DNA of 64,000 bases, taken from an uncultured Ruminococcus sp. (lineage in GTDB: Bacteria; Bacillota; Clostridia; Oscillospirales; Ruminococcaceae). This document shows, piece by piece, positions 47,370-57,081 of this stretch. The stretch is from the NCBI GenBank assembly GCA_947624255.1, contig CANQJO010000002.1:124001-188000 (forward strand), given 5' to 3'. Under the pieces are notes generated by a model. That model had not been told where the DNA came from, did no database searches, and saw only the letters and a list, made by a program, of their open reading frames with translations. Made by a program: the position numbers and the translations under genes. Position 1 is the first letter of the stretch. Each line of letters begins with the position of its first letter.

Positions 47370-50035
47370 TGGATAAAATAAGCAAAAATATGAGCGGAAT
47401 TACGATCTGTGACAGCATTGTAATGTCCGTGAAGAAAAAAAGACCAAACCTTCGCAAGGCAGAGGCTGTATTAGTTGCCGTATGCGGATTCACTTCTGTT
47501 ATAATGTCCTTTCTCGGGATGTTCACGTTCAATTTCAGCATTGCTCCCGTTCTGACGGCTGCAATAGCATTTTCCGCATTTTATATCACACTCTCGGTGA
47601 TCGGCGGAAAGGCTCAGTGGCTGATACCGGTCTCGGCAGTGATCTTCGTTGCGGCAGCAGTTAAGATGCACGAGAAAATATTGCTCGGACTCAAATATGT
47701 ATACAATATCATTTATAAGGAAGCATTTCACACTGAGATAAATTATTATAAATTCGTAAAGCCCCGCTTTGAGGAGGGATCCACTACTGTTCTTTTTATT
47801 TTCGTTGTATGGCTTCTTGCATTGGTGATATATTACTTCACCATATGCCACACGAATCCGATACTTCCTCTCATGGTGACATTTCCCATAATCGAGATCG
47901 GTCTTTACAATGGTATCAGGATATCCGTACTCTGGGGAATGCTCACTGTCGCTTACTGGTTTGCTCTCCTTGCAATGTCAACTATTGATGCCGGTGAATA
48001 CTCCGGCGGTCCGGGAGGGTTTGTCCGAAAAGACGATCTGTTCTTTCCGAAACGCCGGATGCAGCTTAAAGTCACCGAAAAATGCGGGATATTCATTATG
48101 GCTGCCGTGATGATGATTACTGCTGTGACCGGCGCTGTAATGACTTTGATAAATTATGAACGCAGCGATGAGATCAACCGCAAAAGAAAAAATATCAGCG
48201 AGGCGCTCAGCTCATTCACTCTCGAAAATTTTTCTGAAAGCATTTCAAGGCTCACTGAGGCTTTTGGGTTCAGCTTCAGCTACGAGAACCATAAGCTCGG
48301 AACTAACGATCACATCAGGTATAAAAGCACTACAGATCTCGTTGTCACCTTTGAGAATAAATGCTCCGATGCGATATATCTCAAGGATTTCACGGGAGCA
48401 GCGTATAATGACAATGAGTGGTTTGCTCTCAGAGATAAAAGCTACAATGACAGCATTTTCGATGATTTCTATGATTACGGAATATATCCCCAGGATATGC
48501 CTGCTCTGTTCTCTTCAATAATTGACAGCGAAGCTCAGAGGAATACTATGTGGATCACCTCAAAGCTCAAAAAAAAGAAGAGCTTCTCCCCCTACGGAAC
48601 ATATAACTTAGGCGGACTTTCCTATATCAAAGACAACAGCGTAAGCAATTCTGAGAACGGTTCTTCATATAAATTTCTGAGTGCTTCCTCCGAGCGCATA
48701 TCTGCCTTGCTTGAGGAGCTCAATACAAAAAAATACAGCATCAGTGAAATAGACAGCACAGATCATGCAAAATGGAAGGACACGATCATTGATTACTGCG
48801 GTAAAAATGATCTTCTTGAAAATGATCGCATTACCGTAGAATCATCTGTCCCGACTGATGAAAGTATAATGTATGAAAATCCTCAGTTCATTATGGCAGA
48901 GCTTCTTGAAAACTCATATCGGGATTTTGTTTACGATAATTATTTGCAGCTTCCGGACAGCAACAGTATGGAAGAGATAAGAGATGAATACTCCGCAATA
49001 CTTGATAATGCCGGAAGCGCCGGAACTGCCGCAGAAAAATATGAGCTTCTTCTTGCTCTCAGAGACAAGATGAATACCGATAACAAGTACACACTATCTC
49101 CCGGAAAAACTCCCCGAAACAGAGATTTCGCAAGCTATTTCCTTACGGAAAACCACAAAGGATACTGTATCCACTTTGCTACATCAGGCGTACTCCTTGC
49201 AAGAATGGCAGGTATCCCTGCAAGATATGCAACAGGCTATATCATAGTTGCCGATGATTTTTCCGATGAAAGCAAAAACTCTGACGGTTCATACACTATA
49301 AATGTAAAGGATAACAGAAGCCATGCATGGACAGAGATATATCTCGATGGATACGGCTGGCTCCCGTTTGAATTCACCGCAGGATATTCTGACAGCACAG
49401 CAGGTCACGATGAGCCTCAGACGACAGTCACCTCCGCTTCGGCAGCAATTACAACAACGACGGTGACAGCAAGCAGTACATCAAGCACAAAAATCAGCAC
49501 ATCAAGTAAAACCTCTGCAGCGGTATCAACAACGGAGAGCACCTCAGAAAATACAACATCAGCCTACAAAGCTGAGTCGAACGGAGATACCGGACCTCCC
49601 GGTAAAAACGATCATCTGTTTATGCTGATACCCCCTGCGGTCATAATTCTTGCACTTGCCGCAATAATGCTGAGAAGACTCATCATTACCCGAAAGCGGG
49701 CTCGCCGTTTCACCTCCGGATCAAGCATGAGGCAGATCGGTTCGATCTACAGATATGCCGAATCACTTCTGGAATGTCTTGACATCAAAAACGAGAATAT
49801 GCGATATCTTGACTTTGCGGAATTTGCCGAACAGCACATTGCGGGAAATTACCTTACTCCCGGAAGCTTCAGAAAGCTTACGGAGATAACTCTGCGCTCC
49901 GACTTCGGCAATACTGCTCCCGATAAGGAGGAGCTTGAATTCTCCCGAAAAACAGTATCAGAGCTTGCGGAAAATATCTATTCCCGATCGGGAGTTCTCA
50001 GAAAGCTTTATCTGAAATTCATAAAGGTGATATGA
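47369..50035 (+). CDS. TgpA-like transglutaminase-domain membrane protein
   Basis: GYCIHFATSGVLLARMAGIPARYATGYI, DNRSHAWTEIYLDGYGWLPFEFT; multiple TM and a Ser/Thr-rich linker. Confidence 0.9.
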   Translation: MDKISKNMSGITICDSIVMSVKKKRPNLRKAEAVLVAVCGFTSVIMSFLGMFTFNFSIAPVLTAAIAFSAFYITLSVIGGKAQWLIPVSAVIFVAAAVKMHEKILLGLKYVYNIIYKEAFHTEINYYKFVKPRFEEGSTTVLFIFVVWLLALVIYYFTICHTNPILPLMVTFPIIEIGLYNGIRISVLWGMLTVAYWFALLAMSTIDAGEYSGGPGGFVRKDDLFFPKRRMQLKVTEKCGIFIMAAVMMITAVTGAVMTLINYERSDEINRKRKNISEALSSFTLENFSESISRLTEAFGFSFSYENHKLGTNDHIRYKSTTDLVVTFENKCSDAIYLKDFTGAAYNDNEWFALRDKSYNDSIFDDFYDYGIYPQDMPALFSSIIDSEAQRNTMWITSKLKKKKSFSPYGTYNLGGLSYIKDNSVSNSENGSSYKFLSASSERISALLEELNTKKYSISEIDSTDHAKWKDTIIDYCGKNDLLENDRITVESSVPTDESIMYENPQFIMAELLENSYRDFVYDNYLQLPDSNSMEEIRDEYSAILDNAGSAGTAAEKYELLLALRDKMNTDNKYTLSPGKTPRNRDFASYFLTENHKGYCIHFATSGVLLARMAGIPARYATGYIIVADDFSDESKNSDGSYTINVKDNRSHAWTEIYLDGYGWLPFEFTAGYSDSTAGHDEPQTTVTSASAAITTTTVTASSTSSTKISTSSKTSAAVSTTESTSENTTSAYKAESNGDTGPPGKNDHLFMLIPPAVIILALAAIMLRRLIITRKRARRFTSGSSMRQIGSIYRYAESLLECLDIKNENMRYLDFAEFAEQHIAGNYLTPGSFRKLTEITLRSDFGNTAPDKEELEFSRKTVSELAENIYSRSGVLRKLYLKFIKVI

Positions 50036-50088
50036 ATCATGCCGCAGCAGATACGAATATTATCGGATATTATCAGAAAGGAAAAATT

Positions 50089-50625
50089 ATGAAAATAGGT
50101 AATGTAAATTTTATCCTTAAAGGGATATTTCTCCTCAGCGGAGGTCTTGTCATAGCACTTTTCCCCGGAATTATCTCCAAAATATGCTATATTATCGGTG
50201 CAATTGTAGTGATATCCTGCATTCTGACACTGATAACCTCCGGCGGAGGAGGTTTCCCGGGGCTCAGCATCGGAGGAATAATTATAGGAATACTCATTAT
50301 GTTTCTGCCGAAGCTCCTCTCAATAAGTCTTCCGATGATCGTTGGCATTCTGTTTGCATCATACGGAATAAGCCGCATCGTAAAAGGCATCAACGGCGGC
50401 GGAAAAAATACCCGGACGAATATTATTTTCGGGATAATTGTTGCCGTTGTCGGAGTATTTATCATCTTCAATCCTTTTAAGTCCGTTATGATAGCACGTT
50501 ATCTTATAGGCGGAGCGATGCTCCTTATGGCAGCCTTCAACTTCTACGTTGCATACGTGATCTCTCAAAGGAACAAGAACTCAACAGACAAGATCATTGA
50601 CATTGATGATTTTTCAGTCAAATAA
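50089..50625 (+). CDS. DUF308/HdeD-like membrane protein
   Basis: Six hydrophobic segments in repeats; MKIGNVNFILKG start with AAAGGA upstream. Confidence 0.7.
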   Translation: MKIGNVNFILKGIFLLSGGLVIALFPGIISKICYIIGAIVVISCILTLITSGGGGFPGLSIGGIIIGILIMFLPKLLSISLPMIVGILFASYGISRIVKGINGGGKNTRTNIIFGIIVAVVGVFIIFNPFKSVMIARYLIGGAMLLMAAFNFYVAYVISQRNKNSTDKIIDIDDFSVK

Positions 50626-50639
50626 TACCGAACCCAAAA

Positions 50640-50690
50640 AACAGGAGACAGATCTGACATAAATTTTGCCGGATCTGTCTCCTGTTGTTT
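50640..50690 (+). terminator. Strong hairpin terminator after the moxR operon
   Basis: AACAGGAGACAGATC ... GATCTGTCTCCTGTT 15-bp perfect stem. Confidence 0.75.
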
Positions 50691-50734
50691 ATAAAACCGG
50701 TATCAGAAGCTCTTATTTGAAAAGTACCTTCGGA

Positions 50735-50980
50735 TCATGCCTGCAGATATGATCTGACAAGCACCTGAAGCAGCTCGTCACGGTCGATGTGGCGAATAAG
50801 ACTCCTTGCGTTATTATAGGTGGTTATGTATGTCGGATCTTCTGACAGAATATAACCAACTATCTGATTTATGGGATTATATCCCTTCTGAACAAGAGCG
50901 TCATAAATGATCGTGAGATTTTTTTTCAGCTCTGCCTCCTTATCCTCATTGACAGTAAATGTCATAGTTTTATCGAACAT
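50735..50980 (-). CDS. ireB: IreB-family (UPF0297) regulatory phosphoprotein
   Basis: [13 protein letters not shown]...[54 protein letters not shown]. Confidence 0.93.
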   Translation of the reverse strand: MFDKTMTFTVNEDKEAELKKNLTIIYDALVQKGYNPINQIVGYILSEDPTYITTYNNARSLIRHIDRDELLQVLVRSYLQA

Positions 50981-51260
50981 AATATCAGCCTCCTGACGGT
51001 AAAATATTTATGCCTGATAGGTTATCGGCTTTTTTGAAAGAGTCTGTGCGGAAAGTGTCCCGCCTGAGACACGATCTCATTCATGAATAATATTATACAA
51101 TACATTGTGAAATATTTCAAGAGAAAAGAATAAATTTTCGCTATTTGACTGTATTTAATTGTTGATTTTATGGATTTTGCACAATAAAGCACCCCAAAAC
51201 AGGCTGAACTGCCGGAGCGGATATGTACTGCCCGAAGATATCTCCGGGCAAGAGAGAGGT

Positions 51261-51443
51261 TCAGCCGCAGCAGCCTGTTCTCTTTACGAAAGAGTTGCAG
51301 TCGGTACACTCAGGCACAGTGGGGTTAGCCTCGTGAGTACCCACTGTAATGCAGTCGAGAGAACAGTAGTTTTCAGTGACCATGTTATGCTGACACTGAG
51401 CTACGGTACACTTGATGTTATCATTTTTCTTTTTGTTTTCCAT
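51261..51443 (-). CDS. DUF1540-domain Cys-rich small protein
   Basis: IKCTVAQCQHNMVTENYCSLDCITVGTHEANPTVPECTDCNSF motif. Confidence 0.85.
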   Translation of the reverse strand: MENKKKNDNIKCTVAQCQHNMVTENYCSLDCITVGTHEANPTVPECTDCNSFVKRTGCCG

Positions 51444-51708
51444 TTTCAACATCTCCTCGGATACTTGTTTTATCAGTTCGCAAGAGATCGTCTCTCTGTG
51501 AACCGTTGTCCATATTATTACACAAACACGCAATATTATTCATTGGAGATGACGCTGTTCAAAGCTCTGCGTCTGCTTTGGGAAAGCTCTTGATGACGGC
51601 TGATTTTTCATGAAAGAGGATCATCAGCGGTGTCTTTAAGATTATTTCAATAATGGCAGTTTATAATAAGCTCCGAAATGAAACACAGAGGCTGTCTGTG
51701 ATAATACC

Positions 51709-51769
51709 GATCTCAGTCTGAAACCAGAGGATCTTTGAGAAGATCCTGCACGGTTCTCAGAATGAGATC
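51709..51769 (+). promoter_or_regulatory. Long imperfect hairpin in the 5' leader of the dockerin protein gene
   Basis: GATCTCA-gt-CTGA-AACC-aga-GGATCTT-tgag-AAGATCC-tgcac-GGTT-c-TCAG-aa-TGAGATC, ending 28 nt before the ATG. Confidence 0.6.
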
Positions 51770-51797
51770 AGTATAAGTTATAAGGAGAGCGATCATA

Positions 51798-54700
51798 ATG
51801 AACAAGTCAGGTATGAAAAAAATTATTGCCGGAATATCATCACTGTGCATGATAGCCTCAGCTATGCCCATAGTCGATATTGCTGCGGAAACAGCATCCG
51901 GAACGGTTTACGGAGATTCCAACTGTGACGGAAATGTAGATCTGTCTGATGCAGTGCTCATCATGCAGTACAGTGCAAACCCGGATCAATACGGTCTTGG
52001 AAAAGCTGTAGGCATTACAGAACAGGGACTTGATAATGCCGATGTAAACGATAGAGGAAACGGCATTACCAATATGGATGCGCTTTCGATACAGAAGTTT
52101 AAATTAGGCATCATTACGGAGCTTCCGGAGTCGTGGAGCACTCAACAGCCCGATCCTGTCGGAGACATAACATACATCCACCTGAAAAATACGTCCATAG
52201 AGGTGGAGGGCGACTATGCTGAGGCTGCCGGTACGACTGTAACTATCAGTCACTCCGGAAGTTTCTACATCGACGGAACTCTCGATGACGGTCAGATCGT
52301 TGTGGATATCCCCGATGAAACAGCCGATGCCGAAACAGTAAAGCTGTTTCTCAACGGCGTGGATATTACGGGAAGATCTGCTCCGGCGATACTTGTTTCA
52401 AACGCTGAAAATACATCTGTAAATCTTGTGGACGGAACGGAGAATTTCATCAGTGACGGCGATACAGCGTATTCCGGCGACTATCTCGGAGCTGCCGTTA
52501 TCGAGGCAAAGGACGACATCACCGTAAAGGGCGGCGATCTTGGAACAGGCTCTCTTACCGTGACAGCAAACACTCAGGACGGTATCGTCTGCAACAACGA
52601 TATCAAGATCACCGGAGGCGTTCTCACAGTAAACACACTGAATTCCAATGACAAGACAGATGCTGTCAAGGGAAAGACTTCTGTTACTGTAAAGGGCGGA
52701 ACACTCAATATAGATGCTGAGGGTGACGGAATAAAATCCTCAAAAGGAAATGTGGATATCTCCGGCGGCGAGATATCTGTAAAGGCAGGAAATGATGCAG
52801 TACAGGCTGAAACAGCGATCAATATCTCCGGCGGCGTACTAACGGCAGGCGGTGACAGAGGTCTGACTGCTGTCGGGGCGCTCAATATCACCGGCGGTCA
52901 GGTAGTCGCTACAGCTACGGATGATCAGACCGATGTATCTCTCATGACAGGAACAACTCAGGCAACGATGCTTCTTAACTGCATTGACTGCGCAGAGAAT
53001 ACGGATCTCATGTGGAAAAAATCGGTAGATCTCACAAATATCACTCTTGCAGGCGCAAATTCGATCGAGATAAAGCCTTTCGTCAAGAAATATAAATACA
53101 TTCTTGTCAGTGATCCGGATCTGTCGGCAGGAGGAGAATATCAGCTTGAAAGCCTGAACAGAAGCGTTGTTTTCACATACGATAACGGTGCTCAGACTTA
53201 TTTCAACAAGGCTGATACGGTTGCGGTTTATGAAAATGTTGACCCGGCTCCTCAGTCCTCCATAGTACCTCCCACTGACACAACAGGCTATACGATCACG
53301 CTTGCATCATCAGGCATATCAACGAACGCTCCTGCTGAGACGGCATCTGCTTCCAATGGTGTGTGTACCATAACACAGCCGGGGATCTTTGCGGTAACAG
53401 GCTCAATGGCAGGAGGACAGATCGTTGTGAATGTTGATAAGACAGCATATCCCGCCGGCGTTGTGGAACTTGATCTCATGGGCGTTGATCTTACAAATGA
53501 GACAGCCGCTCCGATTTATGTGGAGGCTATCGGCGATGAGGTCCGGATCGCAGCAAAGAGCGGAACGGTGAACACAATCTCAGACGGAACTTCACACAGC
53601 GATACATATACCGACAGTGACGGCAACGTGAATACTGTCGATGCAGCGATCTTCTCTCGTGACGACCTCAAGATCAAAGGTACGGGAGCTCTCACCGTGA
53701 ACGGCAATTCGGCAGACGGTATCGTTTCAAAAAACGATCTGAAAATATATAACGGAACGATCACCGTAAATGCGGTTGATGACGGCATAAGAGGCAAGGA
53801 TAGCGTTACTATCGGAAATGATGAGGATACAGATTTCAGCACGCTCGATCTGACTGTTAATACGGATGCAGGTGACGGCATCAAGGCTACAGCTACAGAT
53901 ACGGGAGCGGATAAGTCCTACGGCATCATCACTGTCAACGGCGGTACAGTCAATGTGAACTCATATCTTGACGGCTTTCAGGCAGAACAGGAATTCGTCA
54001 TGAACGGCGGAGATGTCACGATAAAAACTTATCAAGGCTCGTCATATACCGGAAACGGTTCAACAGGCTCAACAGGAAGTTGGGGCGGCTTTGGAGGCGG
54101 CTTCGGCGGCGGTATGAGTGACGGAAACACCAACAAAACCGATGTAAGCGCAAAGGGCATCAAGGCAGTAGGATCATACGATGAGACGGGAACTACATGG
54201 CAGAGTGCCGGAAATATCACTATAAACGGTGGCACACTGGATATCGACTCCTCCGATGACTGTATTCACGCAGGAGGAAATATTGACCTTATCGGCGGTC
54301 TGCTGAAACTTGCCTCTGCGGACGACGGAGTCCACTGCGACCATGACCTTGTTATCGGCAGCGGCAGCGAAAATACCTTCGATGATATACAGATACTCGT
54401 TTCAACGGCATACGAGGGAATTGAAGGTGTAAACATCACTCAGAACAGCGGAACAGTTATTGTGAACTCCACTGATGATGCATACAATGCCGCCGGCGGT
54501 GCTGACGGCTCCGGCAACACTTCACAAGGTCCGTGGGGACAAGGCGGCTGGGGCGGAGGCTTCGGCGGCGGAATGAGCTCAGGCGGTGATTATATGCTTA
54601 CATTCAATGGCGGATTTGCCCTTGCAAATGTCACTGACGGCGATCACGACGGATTTGACTCAAATGGCGATATCGCAGTAAACGGCGGATATGTCATCAC

Positions 54701-55064
54701 CAACGGTAATGAGCCATTTGATTGCGGTGACAGCGGAAACTCCTGCACCTACAACGGAGGAGTTGTTGTGGAGAATATCGGAAATGTCAACAGCATGGGT
54801 GCAGGCATGAGTACGAATTTTCAGGCATCAGTTTCTGCGCAGGCAGGAACGAGAATAACTCTTGTTGATCAAAACAATACCGTTATCGTATCATTTATTG
54901 CAGGCAAGAAAGTCTCAAGCATAAAGGCTGCTCTTGAAAACACCAACGGTGTTGCAGTCTTTACCGGCGGAGAGCTGAACGGATCAACGTATTTCCGGAC
55001 CATTGATGAGACTCAGCTTGCTGCATACGGCGGAACGCTCATAGGCGGCTCGAATTTTTCATAA
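51798..55064 (+). CDS. Secreted protein with N-terminal type I dockerin and two DUF4353-type carbohydrate-binding regions
   Basis: Signal peptide; VYGDSNCDGNVDLSDAVLIMQY...ADVNDRGNGITNMDALSIQKFKLGII dockerin repeats; SGTVIVNSTDDAYNAAGG and Gly-rich GGFGGGFGGGMSDGN typical of DUF4353. Confidence 0.88.
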   Translation: MNKSGMKKIIAGISSLCMIASAMPIVDIAAETASGTVYGDSNCDGNVDLSDAVLIMQYSANPDQYGLGKAVGITEQGLDNADVNDRGNGITNMDALSIQKFKLGIITELPESWSTQQPDPVGDITYIHLKNTSIEVEGDYAEAAGTTVTISHSGSFYIDGTLDDGQIVVDIPDETADAETVKLFLNGVDITGRSAPAILVSNAENTSVNLVDGTENFISDGDTAYSGDYLGAAVIEAKDDITVKGGDLGTGSLTVTANTQDGIVCNNDIKITGGVLTVNTLNSNDKTDAVKGKTSVTVKGGTLNIDAEGDGIKSSKGNVDISGGEISVKAGNDAVQAETAINISGGVLTAGGDRGLTAVGALNITGGQVVATATDDQTDVSLMTGTTQATMLLNCIDCAENTDLMWKKSVDLTNITLAGANSIEIKPFVKKYKYILVSDPDLSAGGEYQLESLNRSVVFTYDNGAQTYFNKADTVAVYENVDPAPQSSIVPPTDTTGYTITLASSGISTNAPAETASASNGVCTITQPGIFAVTGSMAGGQIVVNVDKTAYPAGVVELDLMGVDLTNETAAPIYVEAIGDEVRIAAKSGTVNTISDGTSHSDTYTDSDGNVNTVDAAIFSRDDLKIKGTGALTVNGNSADGIVSKNDLKIYNGTITVNAVDDGIRGKDSVTIGNDEDTDFSTLDLTVNTDAGDGIKATATDTGADKSYGIITVNGGTVNVNSYLDGFQAEQEFVMNGGDVTIKTYQGSSYTGNGSTGSTGSWGGFGGGFGGGMSDGNTNKTDVSAKGIKAVGSYDETGTTWQSAGNITINGGTLDIDSSDDCIHAGGNIDLIGGLLKLASADDGVHCDHDLVIGSGSENTFDDIQILVSTAYEGIEGVNITQNSGTVIVNSTDDAYNAAGGADGSGNTSQGPWGQGGWGGGFGGGMSSGGDYMLTFNGGFALANVTDGDHDGFDSNGDIAVNGGYVITNGNEPFDCGDSGNSCTYNGGVVVENIGNVNSMGAGMSTNFQASVSAQAGTRITLVDQNNTVIVSFIAGKKVSSIKAALENTNGVAVFTGGELNGSTYFRTIDETQLAAYGGTLIGGSNFS

Positions 55065-55149
55065 GGTACGTTTATCTCACCTTCGGCATATTATAATCTG
55101 AGGAAGCTGTTTTCAGCCAAATCATGAAATCACCGAAAGGAAGGTTTTT

Positions 55150-55887
55150 ATGCCAAAGGTATTTTTAAGCCCCTCTACACAGGAGTGGAATCAGTATGTC
55201 ACTAACGGCAATGAGGAGCTTTATATGAATCTGCTTGCTGACAGAATGGAACCATATATGCGCTCCTGCGGAATAGATTTCATAAGAAACGATCCTGCAA
55301 GAAACGTCAACGGCGCTATACAGGACTCCAATGCAGGAAGCTACGATGTTCACCTTGCCCTGCACACAAATGCAGCTCCGGAAAGACTCGCCGGCAAGCT
55401 CAGGGGCATAGATATATATTTCGCTCCCGGAAGCGCCGACAGCGAAAGGCTCGCCAACATTATCGCCAATAATCTGAAAAGCATTTATCCGCTCCCGGAT
55501 AAAGTGAGAGCCGTTCCCACCACAAATCTCGGTGAAGTTCTAAGAACAAAAGCCGTTGCCGTACTATGTGAGCTGGGATATCACGATAATTATGCCGATG
55601 AAGCATGGCTCAAGAATAATCTTGAGGCTATTGCAAAAAATCTTGTTCGGTCACTCTGTGATTATTTCGGCATTCCATTCGTTGCAGCCGGAGCTGTTCA
55701 GTGGGGGACAGTCGTTACTGACGGAAGCGGTCTCAATATCAGAAACTATCCCGGTCTCACAGGAGCGATCATAGGAACGATCCCCAATGACGCTACCGTT
55801 ATGATAGACGGAGAAACAGGAAACTGGTATGTGGTGAACTACAACGGAAAAACAGGCTATTCAAGCAAGGATTTTATTTATCTCTGA
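55150..55887 (+). CDS. N-acetylmuramoyl-L-alanine amidase-like (Amidase_3) protein with C-terminal SH3 domain; no signal peptide
   Basis: VHLALHTNAAP, VLCELGYHDNYADEAW; SH3 TDGSGLNIRNYPGLTGAIIGTIPNDATV. Confidence 0.85.
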   Translation: MPKVFLSPSTQEWNQYVTNGNEELYMNLLADRMEPYMRSCGIDFIRNDPARNVNGAIQDSNAGSYDVHLALHTNAAPERLAGKLRGIDIYFAPGSADSERLANIIANNLKSIYPLPDKVRAVPTTNLGEVLRTKAVAVLCELGYHDNYADEAWLKNNLEAIAKNLVRSLCDYFGIPFVAAGAVQWGTVVTDGSGLNIRNYPGLTGAIIGTIPNDATVMIDGETGNWYVVNYNGKTGYSSKDFIYL

Positions 55888-55945
55888 AATAGATATTTTC
55901 AAAGAAAGCTCCTCATTTGAGGAGCGCCGACAGTATTCAAGATTA

Positions 55946-55986
55946 AAGAAAAGGCTGCGTAACAGTGATCACGCAGTCTTTTTCTT
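55946..55986 (+). terminator. Terminator hairpin downstream of the amidase-like gene
   Basis: AAGAAAAGGCTGCGT-AACAGTGATC-ACGCAGTCTTTTTCTT. Confidence 0.7.
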
Positions 55987-56176
55987 CGGTATAGCTTGTT
56001 ATATTCGAGAAATTATCAGTCTACCAAGCTGAGATCATATTTTAACTGACAGATCTCATTACTGAAAGACGGCGTAAACCGACTATGGCAGCCATTGATT
56101 TTTCTGCAACAGGAGATTTTGAAAATCAGGCATAGCTGTCAGAAAAAAAATCTGACAGCTCATCTATAAATATAAA

Positions 56177-57055
56177 TCACGAATTAAACATCAGTCTTAT
56201 TGTCAAAATATCGGCATTATATTCTCCCGAAACAGTCATTCCCATTTCTTCTGCAAGTGTCCGTGCGATAGACAATCCCAGACCCGTGGAATTTCCTGCA
56301 GTTTTTACAGTATAGAATCTGTCAAAAAGTCGGTCTACCTGCACGGAAGATAACTCTTTTGCCGTATTTGCAAAAATCATTTCAGCGCTGTCTGTCAGCG
56401 TGATCTGTAAATCTCCGTCACTGTATTTCACGGCATTATTCAGCAGATTGTAAATAATTCTTGTAAGATATTCTTTATTTAAGTTTGCGATTATTTGCTT
56501 TTCTGTAATGTGTATTTCCGGAGAGATCCCACTTTTTGTGAGTACCGCATAATAGCCCATAATACTGTCCTCAAGCACTTGATTTATGAGGATCTCTTCT
56601 GTTTCAGGTTCTGTATTATCTGAAAGAATTACGGAATATCGGAATAATTCCTCCGTGAGCTGCTGCATTAGTTCCGCACGTTCTTTCATAATGGAAACAT
56701 ATTCCTTTGTTTTTGTAATGTCCGTATTATCCTGCAATAAATCAAGATAGCCGCATATTGCAGTCAGAGGTGTTCGGATATCGTGGGAAATATTTGTGAT
56801 CGCTGTTTTTAGTTCAAAATCGCCGTGTTTATAGCGCAAATATTCTTTTCGTAAAATTTTCAGTTGCCTGTTGATACTATCGGCAAGCTTTTTCATATCC
56901 TTGTCATTGCTTGAAATGGTAATGATCTTGTTGGTATCCGTTTTCAGGATTGTTTCAAATTGCTCTGAAATTTCTTTTGCAGTTTTTTTCATCATCGCAA
57001 TTTTCACAATTAAAATTATTATCACAATGAAAAGGATCAGACACAAACACCACAT
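56177..57055 (-). CDS. Sensor histidine kinase
   Basis: NISHDIRTPLTAICGYLDLL H-box, NLLNNAVKYS N-box, GLGLSIARTLAEEM G-box. Confidence 0.94.
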   Translation of the reverse strand: MWCLCLILFIVIIILIVKIAMMKKTAKEISEQFETILKTDTNKIITISSNDKDMKKLADSINRQLKILRKEYLRYKHGDFELKTAITNISHDIRTPLTAICGYLDLLQDNTDITKTKEYVSIMKERAELMQQLTEELFRYSVILSDNTEPETEEILINQVLEDSIMGYYAVLTKSGISPEIHITEKQIIANLNKEYLTRIIYNLLNNAVKYSDGDLQITLTDSAEMIFANTAKELSSVQVDRLFDRFYTVKTAGNSTGLGLSIARTLAEEMGMTVSGEYNADILTIRLMFNS

Positions 57056-57081
57056 TACATTTCCTCTTTAATAAATAAATT

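Noticed and set aside
55908-55925. Hairpin GCTCCTCATTTGAGGAGC called as terminator
   Set aside because: No T-tract follows; the stronger terminator is at 55946-55986.
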